The translations under genes were made by a program, and so were the position numbers. Below the pieces are notes generated by a model. The model did not search any database. It worked only from the letters and a program-made list of their open reading frames with translations, and was not told the DNA's origin. Positions 26,859 through 36,300 of a stretch of 64,000 nucleotides of DNA are shown piece by piece. This DNA is from Mesorhizobium ciceri biovar biserrulae WSM1271 (lineage in GTDB: Bacteria; Pseudomonadota; Alphaproteobacteria; Rhizobiales; Rhizobiaceae). The stretch's first letter is position 1. Every line of letters starts with the position of its first letter. The stretch lies in contig NC_014923.1 of NCBI RefSeq assembly GCF_000185905.1, forward strand, positions 5,541,501-5,605,500. The letters are read 5' to 3'.

Positions 26859-28976
26859 ATGAGCATGGCTGAAAGCCTTGTGCGCTGGCGCTACCGCCTG
26901 CTCCCCGACCACGTGGTCGGGGAGATTCTGACCAAGAAGTGGATCGACAGCGTCATCCCCTTCACGGCGCTGGTCATTTTGTGCGCGATCTTCGGCTCGA
27001 TCGTGCCAGGCTTCTTCGATCTGGCGACGCTGACCAATCTCAGCGGCCAGACCGCCGAGCTTGGCCTTGTGGTGCTCGGCATGACCATCGTCATGGTGTC
27101 AGGCGGCATCGATCTGTCTGTCGGGTCGACCTTCGCGCTCGCCGTGCTGGTCACGCTCTATGGGATGAATGTCGAGCAGTGGAGCTTTGGTACCGGCCTG
27201 TTGGCGTGCCTGGGCCTCGGCGTCGTTTGCGGCGCCATCAACGGCTTCCTGGTTGGCTTCCTGCGCATGCGGGCGTTTCTCACCACGCTGGTGACGCTCA
27301 TCATCTACCGCTCGACCTTCGACATCGTCTTTCCCCAGGTCTCGACCCGGATCGTCACCAGCGGTCCGGATTCGCCGGCCTATGATTTTCTTGGTTTCGG
27401 TACGATCCGGGGCGTGCCGACGTCCTTTGTGGTCTTCGTCGTCATCGCGCTGATCATCCATCTCGTGATGTCGCGCGCCCGCTATGGCTGGCGGCTGTTC
27501 GCGGTCGGCGGCGCGCGCCGCTCTGCCTACAATGCCGGCATCAATGTGCGCTTCATCTTGTTCAGCGCCTATGTCTTGTGCTCGGTACTGGTGGCGCTCT
27601 CCGGCTTCTTCTTCTCGGCCCGCATCGGCAGTGCCGCTTCCGACATCGGCACCGGTCTCGAACTGCAGGTGTTGACCGCGACCGTGCTCGGCGGCATCTC
27701 GCTAGGCGGCGGGCGCGGCTCGGTCGCCAAGGCGCTGATGGGCACCGTCTTCGTGCTTGTCCTGTCGAACAGTCTGCTTGCGCTGGCCGTGCCCGGCCCG
27801 GTCAATTTCCTGATCCTCGGCATCGTGCTGCTTTTGTCGGTGCTTCTCGACGTTCGCTGGGTGAAGAACCGCCACAAGATCCTGCGCAGCGTCTACATCT
27901 CGCCAACCTTCGCCAAGATGCCGCAGGCGATCTCGACCGCGCCCGGCGCGCCAATGGCGGTGAATGACCGGTTGAAGGACGTCGGCGTCATCGGCCTCGG
28001 CGTTCTCGACGGCGCGGAGGATGTGATCTTCGACCGGCAGGACCGTCTCTACACCGGCAGCCGCCAGGGCGAGATCCTGCGCTTCCAGCCGCCCCATTAT
28101 ACCGATAGCGAAGTGTTCGCACATATTGGCGGCTCGCCGCTCGGCATGGCTTTCGACCGCGACGACAATCTCGTCATCTGCGTCGCCGGCATGGGCCTCT
28201 ATCAGGTCTCGCCGGCCGGCGACGTAAAGCTGCTGACCGCCGAAACCAACCGCTCACTGACCTCGGTGGTCGACGACTCGACCATGAAGCTCGCCGACGA
28301 CTGCGACATTCTTCCGGACGGCCGCATCGTCTTTTCGGAAGCCACCGTGCGCTTCGAAATGCATGACTGGTATGCCGACGCGCTGGAAAGCCGCGGCAAC
28401 GGACGCATCATCGTCCATGATCCCAAATCCGGTTCGACACGCACACTGCTGTCGAACCTCGTCTTCCCCAACGGCATTTGCACGGCCTTCGACGGCCAGT
28501 CGGTGCTGTTCGCCGAAAGCTGGGCCTGCCGCATCAGCCGCTATTATTTCGATGGCCCGAAGAAGGGCCAGGTCGAGCGCGTCATCGAGGGCTTGCCCGG
28601 CTATCCCGACAACATCAACCGCGCCTCCGACGGTACCTACTGGCTGGCCCTGATGGGCATGCGCACGCCGGCCTTGGATCTCTCGCTTGAAATGCCGAGC
28701 TTCCGCCGTCGCATGGCGCGGCGCGTATCGGAAGACGCGTGGCTGATGCCCAATCTCAACACCGGCTGCGTGCTGCGCTTCGACGAGAACGGCCAGATTC
28801 TCGAAAGCCTGTGGGACCAGGCCGGCGAGAAGCATCCGATGATCACCTCGATGCGCGAGCACAAGGGCATCCTCTATCTCTGCGGCATCTTCAACAACCG
28901 CATGGGCACCTTGCCCTTGAAAGGCGTCGATCCCGACTGGTTCAGCTCGGATTCCTACTGGGGCAAAAAGCCATGA
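26859..28976 (+). CDS. ABC permease fused to a strictosidine-synthase/SMP-30-like propeller
   Basis: 705 residues in one uninterrupted frame. About 1-345 is a ribose-type permease with the signature SGGIDLSVGSTFAL and the loop LGGISLGGGRGSVAK. After a linker near SPTFAKMPQ, about 360-705 is a six-bladed propeller of the strictosidine synthase/SMP-30 type: VVDDSTMKLADDCDILPDG, FPNGICTAFDG, GYPDNINRASDGTYWLALMG. Free-standing SMP-30 proteins are usually sugar lactonases. Membrane topology would decide on which side the enzyme domain works. The stop overlaps the next start (ATGA). An ATG at 26865 is an alternative start. Confidence 0.88.
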   Translation: MSMAESLVRWRYRLLPDHVVGEILTKKWIDSVIPFTALVILCAIFGSIVPGFFDLATLTNLSGQTAELGLVVLGMTIVMVSGGIDLSVGSTFALAVLVTLYGMNVEQWSFGTGLLACLGLGVVCGAINGFLVGFLRMRAFLTTLVTLIIYRSTFDIVFPQVSTRIVTSGPDSPAYDFLGFGTIRGVPTSFVVFVVIALIIHLVMSRARYGWRLFAVGGARRSAYNAGINVRFILFSAYVLCSVLVALSGFFFSARIGSAASDIGTGLELQVLTATVLGGISLGGGRGSVAKALMGTVFVLVLSNSLLALAVPGPVNFLILGIVLLLSVLLDVRWVKNRHKILRSVYISPTFAKMPQAISTAPGAPMAVNDRLKDVGVIGLGVLDGAEDVIFDRQDRLYTGSRQGEILRFQPPHYTDSEVFAHIGGSPLGMAFDRDDNLVICVAGMGLYQVSPAGDVKLLTAETNRSLTSVVDDSTMKLADDCDILPDGRIVFSEATVRFEMHDWYADALESRGNGRIIVHDPKSGSTRTLLSNLVFPNGICTAFDGQSVLFAESWACRISRYYFDGPKKGQVERVIEGLPGYPDNINRASDGTYWLALMGMRTPALDLSLEMPSFRRRMARRVSEDAWLMPNLNTGCVLRFDENGQILESLWDQAGEKHPMITSMREHKGILYLCGIFNNRMGTLPLKGVDPDWFSSDSYWGKKP

Positions 28977-30067
28977 GCGGTTTGAGCCAGCTTCTTGACC
29001 GCTTTCTCGGCCGTGGCGAGTGGGCAGTGACCGTGCCGACGCTCGACGGGCCGTTGCTGCCCAACCAAGGACTGGAGGAAGCCGAGCCGTTCGCCGGCCT
29101 CGCCGAGGCCGACAATCTCGTACGCACCGAAAAGGGCATTCTGGCAAGCAGCGCCAACCGGCTGATGCGCTTTAGCGCCGACGGCCATGCCGAAACCTTG
29201 CAGGAATTTCCGGGCGAGATCACCGCACTCGCCCATGCCCGCGGCATGACCGCGATGGCCATCGACGGCAAGGGCGTCGTCGTCCACGGCGGCCTGCATG
29301 ACGGGCGCGAGGCGACGGGTGAGGAGGCTCGGCGCCTCTCCTGCATCACCGCTCTCACCTTCCTCGACAGCAACACCTTGCTGGTGGCCAACGGTTCGGC
29401 CTCAGTGCCGGCGAGCGGTTGGCGTCGCGACCTGATGCAGAAGAGCGTGTCCGGTTCGGTCTGGCGGCTCGATCTAAAAAACGGCCGGCTGGAGCTTGTC
29501 AGGGACGGCTTGGCCTGGCCGGCCGGCATCGCCACCACCGGCTCCAACCGCATCTACGTTTCGGAGGCCTGGCGCCACCGCGTGCTGGCGATCGACCTTG
29601 CCACCACGGCGACGCTGCCCGTGCTGGAGCATCTGCCGGCCTACCCCGCCCGCATCGCCCCGGCCTTCAACGCCGGCTATTGGCTGACCTTCTATTCCGT
29701 GCGCAACCAACTGGTGGAGTTCATCCTGCGCGAGGAGACCTACCGCACCCGCATGCTGGCGGAAGTCCCGGAGGCCTACTGGATGGCGCCGTCGCTCGGC
29801 TCATGGCGCGACTATCGCGAGCCCATGCAAGGCAGCCAGTTGAAGCAGATGAACGTGCTGAAGCCATACGCGGTGACAAGGTCCTACGGGCTGGTGGTTC
29901 TTTGCGACCAGAACATGAAGCCGCTGTCGAGTTTCCATTCGCGCGCAGACGGCAAGGTGCACGGGACGCTGAGCGCCTGCGAGCTGGGCGATGATCTGCT
30001 GGTCGCCTCGCGCGGCGGATCGAGGATCGTGCGCGTGGCGAGCGCCGCCAGCGGCAAGCGAGGCTAA
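28973..30067 (+). CDS. Second strictosidine-synthase/SMP-30-like propeller protein
   Basis: 364 residues, coupled to the fusion gene by an ATGA overlap; the frame extends further back but inside that gene. Blade-like repeats such as RLDLKNGRLELVRDGLAWPAGI and NRIYVSEAWRHRVLAIDL resemble the C-terminal half of the preceding protein, so it is probably a paralogue of that domain. No signal peptide is seen, so a cytoplasmic sugar-lactonase-like role is most likely. Metal-binding residues cannot be assigned with confidence by eye. Confidence 0.8.
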   Translation: MSGLSQLLDRFLGRGEWAVTVPTLDGPLLPNQGLEEAEPFAGLAEADNLVRTEKGILASSANRLMRFSADGHAETLQEFPGEITALAHARGMTAMAIDGKGVVVHGGLHDGREATGEEARRLSCITALTFLDSNTLLVANGSASVPASGWRRDLMQKSVSGSVWRLDLKNGRLELVRDGLAWPAGIATTGSNRIYVSEAWRHRVLAIDLATTATLPVLEHLPAYPARIAPAFNAGYWLTFYSVRNQLVEFILREETYRTRMLAEVPEAYWMAPSLGSWRDYREPMQGSQLKQMNVLKPYAVTRSYGLVVLCDQNMKPLSSFHSRADGKVHGTLSACELGDDLLVASRGGSRIVRVASAASGKRG

Positions 30068-30070
30068 GCG

Positions 30071-31570
30071 ATGTCGGACGCCAACATCATTGAACTCAGG
30101 GATGCCGCCAAGGCATTCGCGCGCATTCCGGCCTTCAAGAATGTCAATTTCGACCTGCGCAAAGGCGAAATCCACGCGCTGCTCGGGGAAAACGGCGCCG
30201 GCAAGTCGACGCTGACCAAGGTCATGGCCGGTGTCTTCAAGCTGACCGAGGGCAAGATGACCTTCGACGGCAAGGATGTGTCCTTCGCCACGCCCGCCGA
30301 AGCGCTGCGCGCCGGAATCGCCATGGTGTTCCAGGAAACCAACCTGGTGCCGGCCATGACCGTAGCGCAGAATCTCTATCTCGGCGAAGAGAAGATGTTC
30401 AACCGGTTGCGCGGCCTCTACATTCAGGCGCGGCAGTTCCTCGCCGGCATGGGCTTCCAGGTCGACCCGTCCGCGCAGGTCAGCACGCTGGGCGCGGCGC
30501 ACAAGCAGATGGTGGAGATCGCGCGCGCCGTCCACCACAAGGCCCGCGTCATCATCTTCGACGAGCCGACCGCGACGCTGACGCCTGAAGAGAAGAGCCA
30601 CTTCTTCAAACTTTTGCAGCGGCTGGTGAAGGAGGGCATCGCCGTCATCTTCATCACCCATGCGCTGGAAGAGGCGCTTGCCGTCGCTGACCGCATCACG
30701 GTCATGCGCGATGGCGAGATCGTCGCGTCCGGCGAGGCCAAGGGCTTCACCCGCGCCTCGATCGTGCAGGCCATGGTCGGCCGCACGCTCACCGAAACGC
30801 TGCATGGCGAGGTCAAGCGCACGGCGCGCCCCTACGGCGACAAGGTGCTTTCGGTCGAGAATCTGTCCTGCGCCGGCCTGGTGCGCAACTCTTCCTTCTC
30901 GGTGTTTTCGGGCCAGGTCACCGGCATGTTCGGCCTTGTCGGCGCCGGCCGCACCGAAATGGCCAAGGTCGTCGCCGGACTGTTGAAGCGCAACATCTTC
31001 CACGGCGGCGAGATCCGCCTGCTCGGCAAGTCGGTGCGCTATCGGGTGCCCAGGCCTGCGGTGCGCGACGGCATCGTCTATGTCACCGAGGATCGCAAGG
31101 TCGACGGTTTCTTCGAAACCATGACCGCGGGCGAGAACCTGCAAATGGGTGAACTGACCGAGGGCGCCAATCCCGTCTCCATGGTGTCGCTGGCGCGAGC
31201 CAGGCAACTTGCCCGCGAATGGGGCGAACGTCTGAGCCTGCGGCAGACCAGCGACCGAGCCCGGATGATCGAGCTCTCCGGCGGTAACCAGCAAAAGGTC
31301 GTGATCGCCAAATCGCTGATTCAGAAGCCGAGGCTGGTGATCTTCGACGAGCCGACACGCGGGGTCGACGTCGGCGCCATCGTCGAGATCCACCAGCTCA
31401 TCAGCGATCTCGCCGAGCAAGGCATGGCCGTCGTTGTCATCTCGTCCTACCTGCCTGAAATTCTCGCCGTTTCGGATCGCATTCTGGTGGTCAAGCGCGG
31501 CCGCGTTGTCGAGGAGATGATGCTTTCGGAGGCCACCGAGGAACGCGTCATGTTCGCCGCGGTTCATTGA
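30071..31570 (+). CDS. Sugar ABC importer ATPase (two nucleotide-binding domains)
   Basis: 499 residues of the RbsA/MglA type. Walker A GENGAGKS at 39-46 and VIIFDEPTATL in the first domain; degenerate loop GLVGAGRTE, signature LSGGNQQK and LVIFDEPTRGVD in the second. It starts 3 nt after the propeller gene's stop and closes the importer operon. It should energise the two permeases encoded at 24797 and 26859. Confidence 0.93.
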   Translation: MSDANIIELRDAAKAFARIPAFKNVNFDLRKGEIHALLGENGAGKSTLTKVMAGVFKLTEGKMTFDGKDVSFATPAEALRAGIAMVFQETNLVPAMTVAQNLYLGEEKMFNRLRGLYIQARQFLAGMGFQVDPSAQVSTLGAAHKQMVEIARAVHHKARVIIFDEPTATLTPEEKSHFFKLLQRLVKEGIAVIFITHALEEALAVADRITVMRDGEIVASGEAKGFTRASIVQAMVGRTLTETLHGEVKRTARPYGDKVLSVENLSCAGLVRNSSFSVFSGQVTGMFGLVGAGRTEMAKVVAGLLKRNIFHGGEIRLLGKSVRYRVPRPAVRDGIVYVTEDRKVDGFFETMTAGENLQMGELTEGANPVSMVSLARARQLAREWGERLSLRQTSDRARMIELSGGNQQKVVIAKSLIQKPRLVIFDEPTRGVDVGAIVEIHQLISDLAEQGMAVVVISSYLPEILAVSDRILVVKRGRVVEEMMLSEATEERVMFAAVH

Positions 31571-31694
31571 GCGGCTCGACAAGAGAGACACTTTTGCCGG
31601 CCAAGCCAGGACCAATGTCTGGCCTGCCCTATTGCCTTGCAATCGGTTCCGCGTCTGAATAGGTCAGGGGTCAGATCACCCTGCCCGAGCGGAT

Positions 31695-32591
31695 ATGCCC
31701 AGCGTCAACCTCAAACTTCTGCAGACGTTCCTGCTTGCCGCCGAAAACGGCAGCTTCCGACGTGCTGCCGAGGAGAGCAACCGTTCGCCATCGGCGGTCT
31801 CGATGCAGATTCGCGACCTTGAGGAGCAGATCGGTATCTCGCTGTTCATCCGCACCGCACAGCGTGCCAGCCTGACGCCGGAAGGCCAGATCCTGTTCGA
31901 GGAGATCGCCAACGTGATGTCTCAGGTGCAGACCAGCCTCGACCGCCTGACGGAGGTCGCCGCTCGGCGCAAGGGCAAAGTGCAGATCGCCTGCGCCCCG
32001 ACGCTCGCGGCAAGCCGGCTGGGCGATATCCTGGCGACATTCAAGTTGCGCTATCCACGCAGCATCGTCGAGGTCATCGAGAGCCCGCCGCAGGCCGCGC
32101 TTGGCCTTTTGCAACAGCAGGAGGTCGAGTTCTACATCGGCCCCGAACTGCCAAACCTGACGGACTTCCAGTTCGAGTCCATCCTCGACGATCCGCTGAT
32201 GGCCTGCATCCCCACGGAAATATACGGTGGCGAAAAGAAGCTGCTGCTCTCGGACCTGCTGCGCTATCCGCTCATCCTGCTCAGCCGCAAGACCGCCGTG
32301 CGCGGCCTTGTCGATCGGCTGACGGCGGCGGAAGGCATCGAGTTCAAGCCGCAATACGAGGTCGAAAGCGCACAGACGGCGGTGGCGCTGGTGTGTTCGG
32401 GACTTGGCGTCTGCGTGGTGCCCGGCATCGCCATTTCGCGCAATGACGAGCGTATGCGGGTGGTGCCGATCGACCATCGCGACGCCCACCGCTCGGTCGG
32501 CATCATCACCGCGCGGGGCTATGTGCACCACTCCTTCTCCGAACAGCTGATGAACCTCATCCGCACCAATTTGCGCGAACTGGCAAACTGA
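31695..32591 (+). CDS. LysR family transcriptional regulator
   Basis: 298 residues. N-terminal winged helix-turn-helix (LKLLQTFLLAAENGSFRRAA, then SPSAVSMQIRDLEEQIG) followed by a two-lobed effector domain. It lies 124 nt after the importer ATPase in the same direction and probably regulates the importer operon or the aldehyde dehydrogenase/SDR genes beyond it. No strong ribosome-binding site precedes the ATG. The ligand is unknown. Confidence 0.9.
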   Translation: MPSVNLKLLQTFLLAAENGSFRRAAEESNRSPSAVSMQIRDLEEQIGISLFIRTAQRASLTPEGQILFEEIANVMSQVQTSLDRLTEVAARRKGKVQIACAPTLAASRLGDILATFKLRYPRSIVEVIESPPQAALGLLQQQEVEFYIGPELPNLTDFQFESILDDPLMACIPTEIYGGEKKLLLSDLLRYPLILLSRKTAVRGLVDRLTAAEGIEFKPQYEVESAQTAVALVCSGLGVCVVPGIAISRNDERMRVVPIDHRDAHRSVGIITARGYVHHSFSEQLMNLIRTNLRELAN

Positions 32592-32691
32592 GCGTCGCGC
32601 CTTCGGACAGGCACCTTGCACGAGCGCCGAGAATGGTGCGTTGGGAACGCCGCCATTGGCAGCCCGGCCTCTCCTGAATATCAGCGCACCC

Positions 32692-34188
32692 TCAGTCGGT
32701 CTGGATCCAGATCGACTTGGTCTCCAGATATTCATGCAGATGTTCGATGCCGCCCTCGCGGCCGTAGCCGGACATCTTCATGCCGCCGAACGGCACCGCC
32801 GGGTCGATGGCGTGGTACATGTTGACCCATACCGAGCCGGCCTTGATGCGGCGGGCGAGCTTGTGGGCGGTGCCAAGATGACTGGTGAAAATGCCGGCCG
32901 CCAGGCCATAGGGCGTCGCATTGGCCCGCGCCACGGCTTCGTCGAGCGTGTCGAACGGCATCGCCGAAATCACCGGACCAAAGATCTCTTCACGCGCGAT
33001 GGTCATCTTGTCCGACACCGCACCGAAGACAGTCGGCGCGATGAAATTGCCGCCGTCGTAGGGCCCGCCGGTCAGTCGCGAGCCGCCCGCCATCAGTTCC
33101 GCGCCTTCGTCGCGGCCGGCCTTGATATAGCCCACCACCTTGCCGGCCTGCCTGGCATTGATGAGCGGGCCGATTTCGGTTTCCGCCTCGATGCCATGGC
33201 CGATGCGAAGCCTGCCGGCAAACTCGGCGACCCGGCGCACGAATTCGTCATGGATTTCGCGGGCCACGAAAAGCCGCGAACCGGCGATGCAGATCTGGCC
33301 CGAATGCACGAACACAGCCATCGCGGCGACCGGAACCGCCTTGTCGATGTCGGCATCGCGGCAGACGATGATCGGTGATTTGCCGCCGAGCTCCAGGGAA
33401 ACGCGCTTGAGGTTGGTCACGCCCGCCCGCGCGATGGCCTGGCCGGTCAGCGTCGAGCCGGTGAAGACGATCTTGTTGACGTCGGGATGTTCAGCGAGCC
33501 GCGCCCCGGCCTCTGTCCCGGTGCCGGTGACGACGTTGACGACGCCGTCGGGAACGCCGGCCTCCTGCATCAGCCTGGCGATCAGCAGCGGCGTCAACGA
33601 AGCATCCTCCGAGGGCTTCAGCACGATGGTGCAGCCGGTGGCGAGCGCCGGCGCGATCTTCCAGATCGACGCCGCAGTCGGAGCGTTCCAGGGGATGATC
33701 GCGCCGACAACGCCTACCGGCTCGCGCCTTGTGAACGAGACGATCTCGCCGGGGATCGAATTGTCTATGGATTCGCCATGCAGCGCGGTCGCCATGCCCG
33801 CATAGAAGCGCAGCATGCCGATGACGCGCCGCCGGTTGGCGAGCGTGCGCGTGATCGGCAGTCCCATGTCGAGAGTGTCGGAAACGCTGAGTTCTTCCCA
33901 ATGGGTCTCGAAGAGATCGGCGATGCGCAGAAGCACGCACTGCCGCTCGTAGGGCGAGAATTTTGACCACGGCCCTTCGAAGGCCGTGCGCGCAGCGGCC
34001 ACCGCCGCATCGATGTCGGCCGCCGAGCCACGCGGCACCGTGGCCAGCACTTCGCCAGTCGCCGGGTTGAGCGCCTGCATCTCCTGGCCGGATTGTGCCG
34101 AAACCCACTTGCCGCCGACGAACATCGGCCGGAATTCGCCATGGTAGAGCGCCGTGGCCTTCGCCCGCGGGTCGAAATTCAGCGTCAT
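32692..34188 (-). CDS. NAD(P)-dependent aldehyde dehydrogenase
   Basis: 498 residues. Cys300 in GQICIAGSR is the nucleophile, Glu266 in LELGGKSP the general base, and IIPWNAP carries the conserved Asn; FTGSTLTG is the cofactor loop. A strong GAGGAGGAAGAG site precedes the ATG. It is transcribed alone, divergent from the SDR gene across 141 nt, and could share its promoter region. It probably oxidises an aldehyde from the sugar or polyol pathways nearby. Confidence 0.93.
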   Translation of the reverse strand: MTLNFDPRAKATALYHGEFRPMFVGGKWVSAQSGQEMQALNPATGEVLATVPRGSAADIDAAVAAARTAFEGPWSKFSPYERQCVLLRIADLFETHWEELSVSDTLDMGLPITRTLANRRRVIGMLRFYAGMATALHGESIDNSIPGEIVSFTRREPVGVVGAIIPWNAPTAASIWKIAPALATGCTIVLKPSEDASLTPLLIARLMQEAGVPDGVVNVVTGTGTEAGARLAEHPDVNKIVFTGSTLTGQAIARAGVTNLKRVSLELGGKSPIIVCRDADIDKAVPVAAMAVFVHSGQICIAGSRLFVAREIHDEFVRRVAEFAGRLRIGHGIEAETEIGPLINARQAGKVVGYIKAGRDEGAELMAGGSRLTGGPYDGGNFIAPTVFGAVSDKMTIAREEIFGPVISAMPFDTLDEAVARANATPYGLAAGIFTSHLGTAHKLARRIKAGSVWVNMYHAIDPAVPFGGMKMSGYGREGGIEHLHEYLETKSIWIQTD

Positions 34189-34329
34189 CTCTTCCTCCTC
34201 ACAATTCCGTGGCGACTATGACTCCCACGCCGGTCGACCTCAAACAAGGAAAGCTAAAAGGGCGTTCAGATAATCGGACTGTGCAATGCACGCGACTTCC
34301 CCGATGGTGCCGGCAACGGAGGAACAGAT

Positions 34330-35073
34330 ATGAGACTTGCTGGCAAGGTCGCTATCGTCACGGGCGGCGGTTCGGGATTTGGCGAAGGCATCGTCAGGAA
34401 ATTCGTCACCGAAGGTGCGCTGGTCGTTTTGATGGACCGTGATGAGGCCGCCGCGGCCCGCGTTGCTGCCGAAGCCGGCGAAAATGTGCGGCCAATCACT
34501 GGCGACGTCTCGACACTCGGAAGCTTCGAAGCGGCGGCAGACCTGGCCCGCTCGGCCTTTGGCGGTCTCGACATACTGGTCAACAATGCCGGCGTGGCCC
34601 AGCCGCCCTTGGCGCTCGAGACGATGGACGAAGAGATGTTCGACCGGATCGCCAACGTCAACATGCGATCCATCTACAATGGCGCCCGTGCGGTCGTTGC
34701 GCATTTCAAATCCATCAAATCAGGCGCCATCCTCAACGTCGCCTCCACCGGGGGCGTCTCGCCGCGCCCGAATTTGACGTGGTACAATGCTTCCAAAGGC
34801 TGGGCGATTGCCGCCACCCGGGCCATGGCCGTGGAACTCGCCCCCTTCGGCATCCGCGTCAACGCCATCAATCCGGTTGCCGGCGACACGCCACTTCTGT
34901 CCACTTTCATCGGCTCCGGCGAGGAGAACCGCGCCCGCGTCGTCGCCACCATTCCGATCGGCAGGCTGTCTACGCCGGCGGACATGGGCAACGCCGCGGC
35001 ATTCCTGTGCTCCGACGAGGCCAGCATGATCACCGGCGTCGACCTCAACGTCGATGGCGGCAAGTGCATCTGA
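34330..35073 (+). CDS. Short-chain dehydrogenase/reductase (SDR)
   Basis: 247 residues, classical SDR. TGGGSGFGEG (11-20) binds NAD(P); NNAG at 85-88; Ser139, Tyr152 and Lys156 (WYNASK) form the active site. The acidic Asp36 after the second strand favours NAD over NADP. A GGAGG-type site precedes the ATG. It is followed 25 nt later by an isopropylmalate-dehydrogenase-like gene, and both could act on a hydroxy acid or sugar acid. Confidence 0.92.
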   Translation: MRLAGKVAIVTGGGSGFGEGIVRKFVTEGALVVLMDRDEAAAARVAAEAGENVRPITGDVSTLGSFEAAADLARSAFGGLDILVNNAGVAQPPLALETMDEEMFDRIANVNMRSIYNGARAVVAHFKSIKSGAILNVASTGGVSPRPNLTWYNASKGWAIAATRAMAVELAPFGIRVNAINPVAGDTPLLSTFIGSGEENRARVVATIPIGRLSTPADMGNAAAFLCSDEASMITGVDLNVDGGKCI

Positions 35074-35098
35074 GCGTTAGACCATTTGGGAGTTGGCG

Positions 35099-36199
35099 AT
35101 GAAGCCTGTCTACGAAATCGCCGTGGTGCATGGCGACGGCATCGGCCCGGAAGTCTGCGCCGCAGCGGTTCAAGTGGTGAAAGCAGCGCTCGGTCCCGGC
35201 AGCCCCTTGCACTTCAGCGAATACCCGGCCGGAGCCGAGCATTTCCTGAAGACCGGCCAGAGCTTTCCCGAGCCGACCTTCCAGGCCTGCCGCGAGGCGG
35301 ACGCCATCCTGCATGGTGCGGGCGGCTTGCCGGGCGTCATCCATCCCGATGGGACCGAAGCAGGCCTGGATTTCACGCTGAGGCTGCGCTTCGAACTCGA
35401 TCTCTATGCCAATATCCGCCCCGTCAGGCTTTTCGAGGGCGTGCCGAGCCCGTTGAGCGGAGTGAAGGCCGGCGATATCGACTACATCATCTTGCGCGAG
35501 AACAGCGAAGGGCTTTACGCCGCGCGGGGATCGGGCGCGCTGTTGCGCGGCGAAGTGGCGGTCGACACGCTGGTGCAGACCCGCTCCGGCATCGAGCGCA
35601 TCGCACGCAAGGCCTTCGAACTGGCGCGCCAGTCGGGCGGCGCGCCCCGTGACGGCGTGCGCCGGGTGACCTGCTGCGACAAGGCCAACGTGCTGCGCAG
35701 CTATGCCTTCTTTCGCTCCGTCTTCGACGAAGTGGCGAAGGACTATCCCGATATCGCGACCGAGCACGCGCTGGTCGACGCCATGGCGATGTATCTCGTG
35801 GTGAAACCGGGTCATTTCAACGTCATCGTCAGCGAGAACATGTTCGGCGACATCCTGTCCGACCTCGCCGCCGCGACGGTGGGCGGGATGGGCATGGCGC
35901 CTTCAGCCGAGATCGGCGCGGCCAACGGCTTCTTCCAGGCCGCGCACGGCTCGGCGCCCGACATTGCCGGCCAGGGTATCGCCAATCCGTATGGGACGAT
36001 CCTGTCGGCAGCCTCGATGCTCGACTGGCTCGGCCACAAGCATGGCGACGAGAGACTCAACCAGGCCGCAGCGCGCATCCGTCGCGTGACCGAGGACTGC
36101 CTGGCCAACGGGCTTCTGAGCGCCGATCTGAAAGGCAGGGCGTCGACCAGCGAGATAACCCGTTCGGTCTGCGACCGGCTCGCTGCCGGGCGCGACTGA
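35099..36199 (+). CDS. Isocitrate/isopropylmalate dehydrogenase family enzyme (tartrate/malate type)
   Basis: 366 residues. It oxidatively decarboxylates a 2-hydroxy acid with NAD: VVHGDGIGPEV at the start, ILRENSEGLY for cofactor and substrate, DKANVLRSYAFF, MFGDILSDLAA with metal-binding aspartates, and HGSAPDIAGQGIANP near the C-terminus. Its isolation from leuCD genes points to a tartrate-, malate- or other hydroxy-acid-specific member. The ATG at 35099 has a GGGAG site; a TTG at 35093 is in frame but too close to it. Confidence 0.88.
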   Translation: MKPVYEIAVVHGDGIGPEVCAAAVQVVKAALGPGSPLHFSEYPAGAEHFLKTGQSFPEPTFQACREADAILHGAGGLPGVIHPDGTEAGLDFTLRLRFELDLYANIRPVRLFEGVPSPLSGVKAGDIDYIILRENSEGLYAARGSGALLRGEVAVDTLVQTRSGIERIARKAFELARQSGGAPRDGVRRVTCCDKANVLRSYAFFRSVFDEVAKDYPDIATEHALVDAMAMYLVVKPGHFNVIVSENMFGDILSDLAAATVGGMGMAPSAEIGAANGFFQAAHGSAPDIAGQGIANPYGTILSAASMLDWLGHKHGDERLNQAAARIRRVTEDCLANGLLSADLKGRASTSEITRSVCDRLAAGRD

Positions 36200-36200
36200 T

Positions 36201-36299
36201 ATGACCAAGCCAAGGATAAATCTTGTTGGACCTGGCAAGGTCGGCCAGACGCTCATGCGCCGGATATTCATCGCCGGCCGGCACAGGGTCCAGACCTGA
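36201..36299 (+). pseudogene. 32-codon remnant of a Rossmann-fold oxidoreductase
   Basis: Starts with ATG one base after the preceding gene's stop. The peptide INLVGPGKVGQTLMR contains a GxGxxGxT Rossmann fingerprint like the start of DUF2520-type or related dinucleotide-binding proteins, but the frame ends after 32 codons, one base before the next gene's ATG. I read it as the 5' stump of a lost gene whose remainder was deleted. It may now serve to couple translation to the next gene, which has no clear ribosome-binding site of its own. Confidence 0.5.
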
Positions 36300-36300
36300 G

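Noticed and set aside
31571..31694. Possible terminator after the second importer ATPase
   Set aside because: Only a 5-bp GCCAG/CTGGC stem with a nine-base loop and no T-run could be found.
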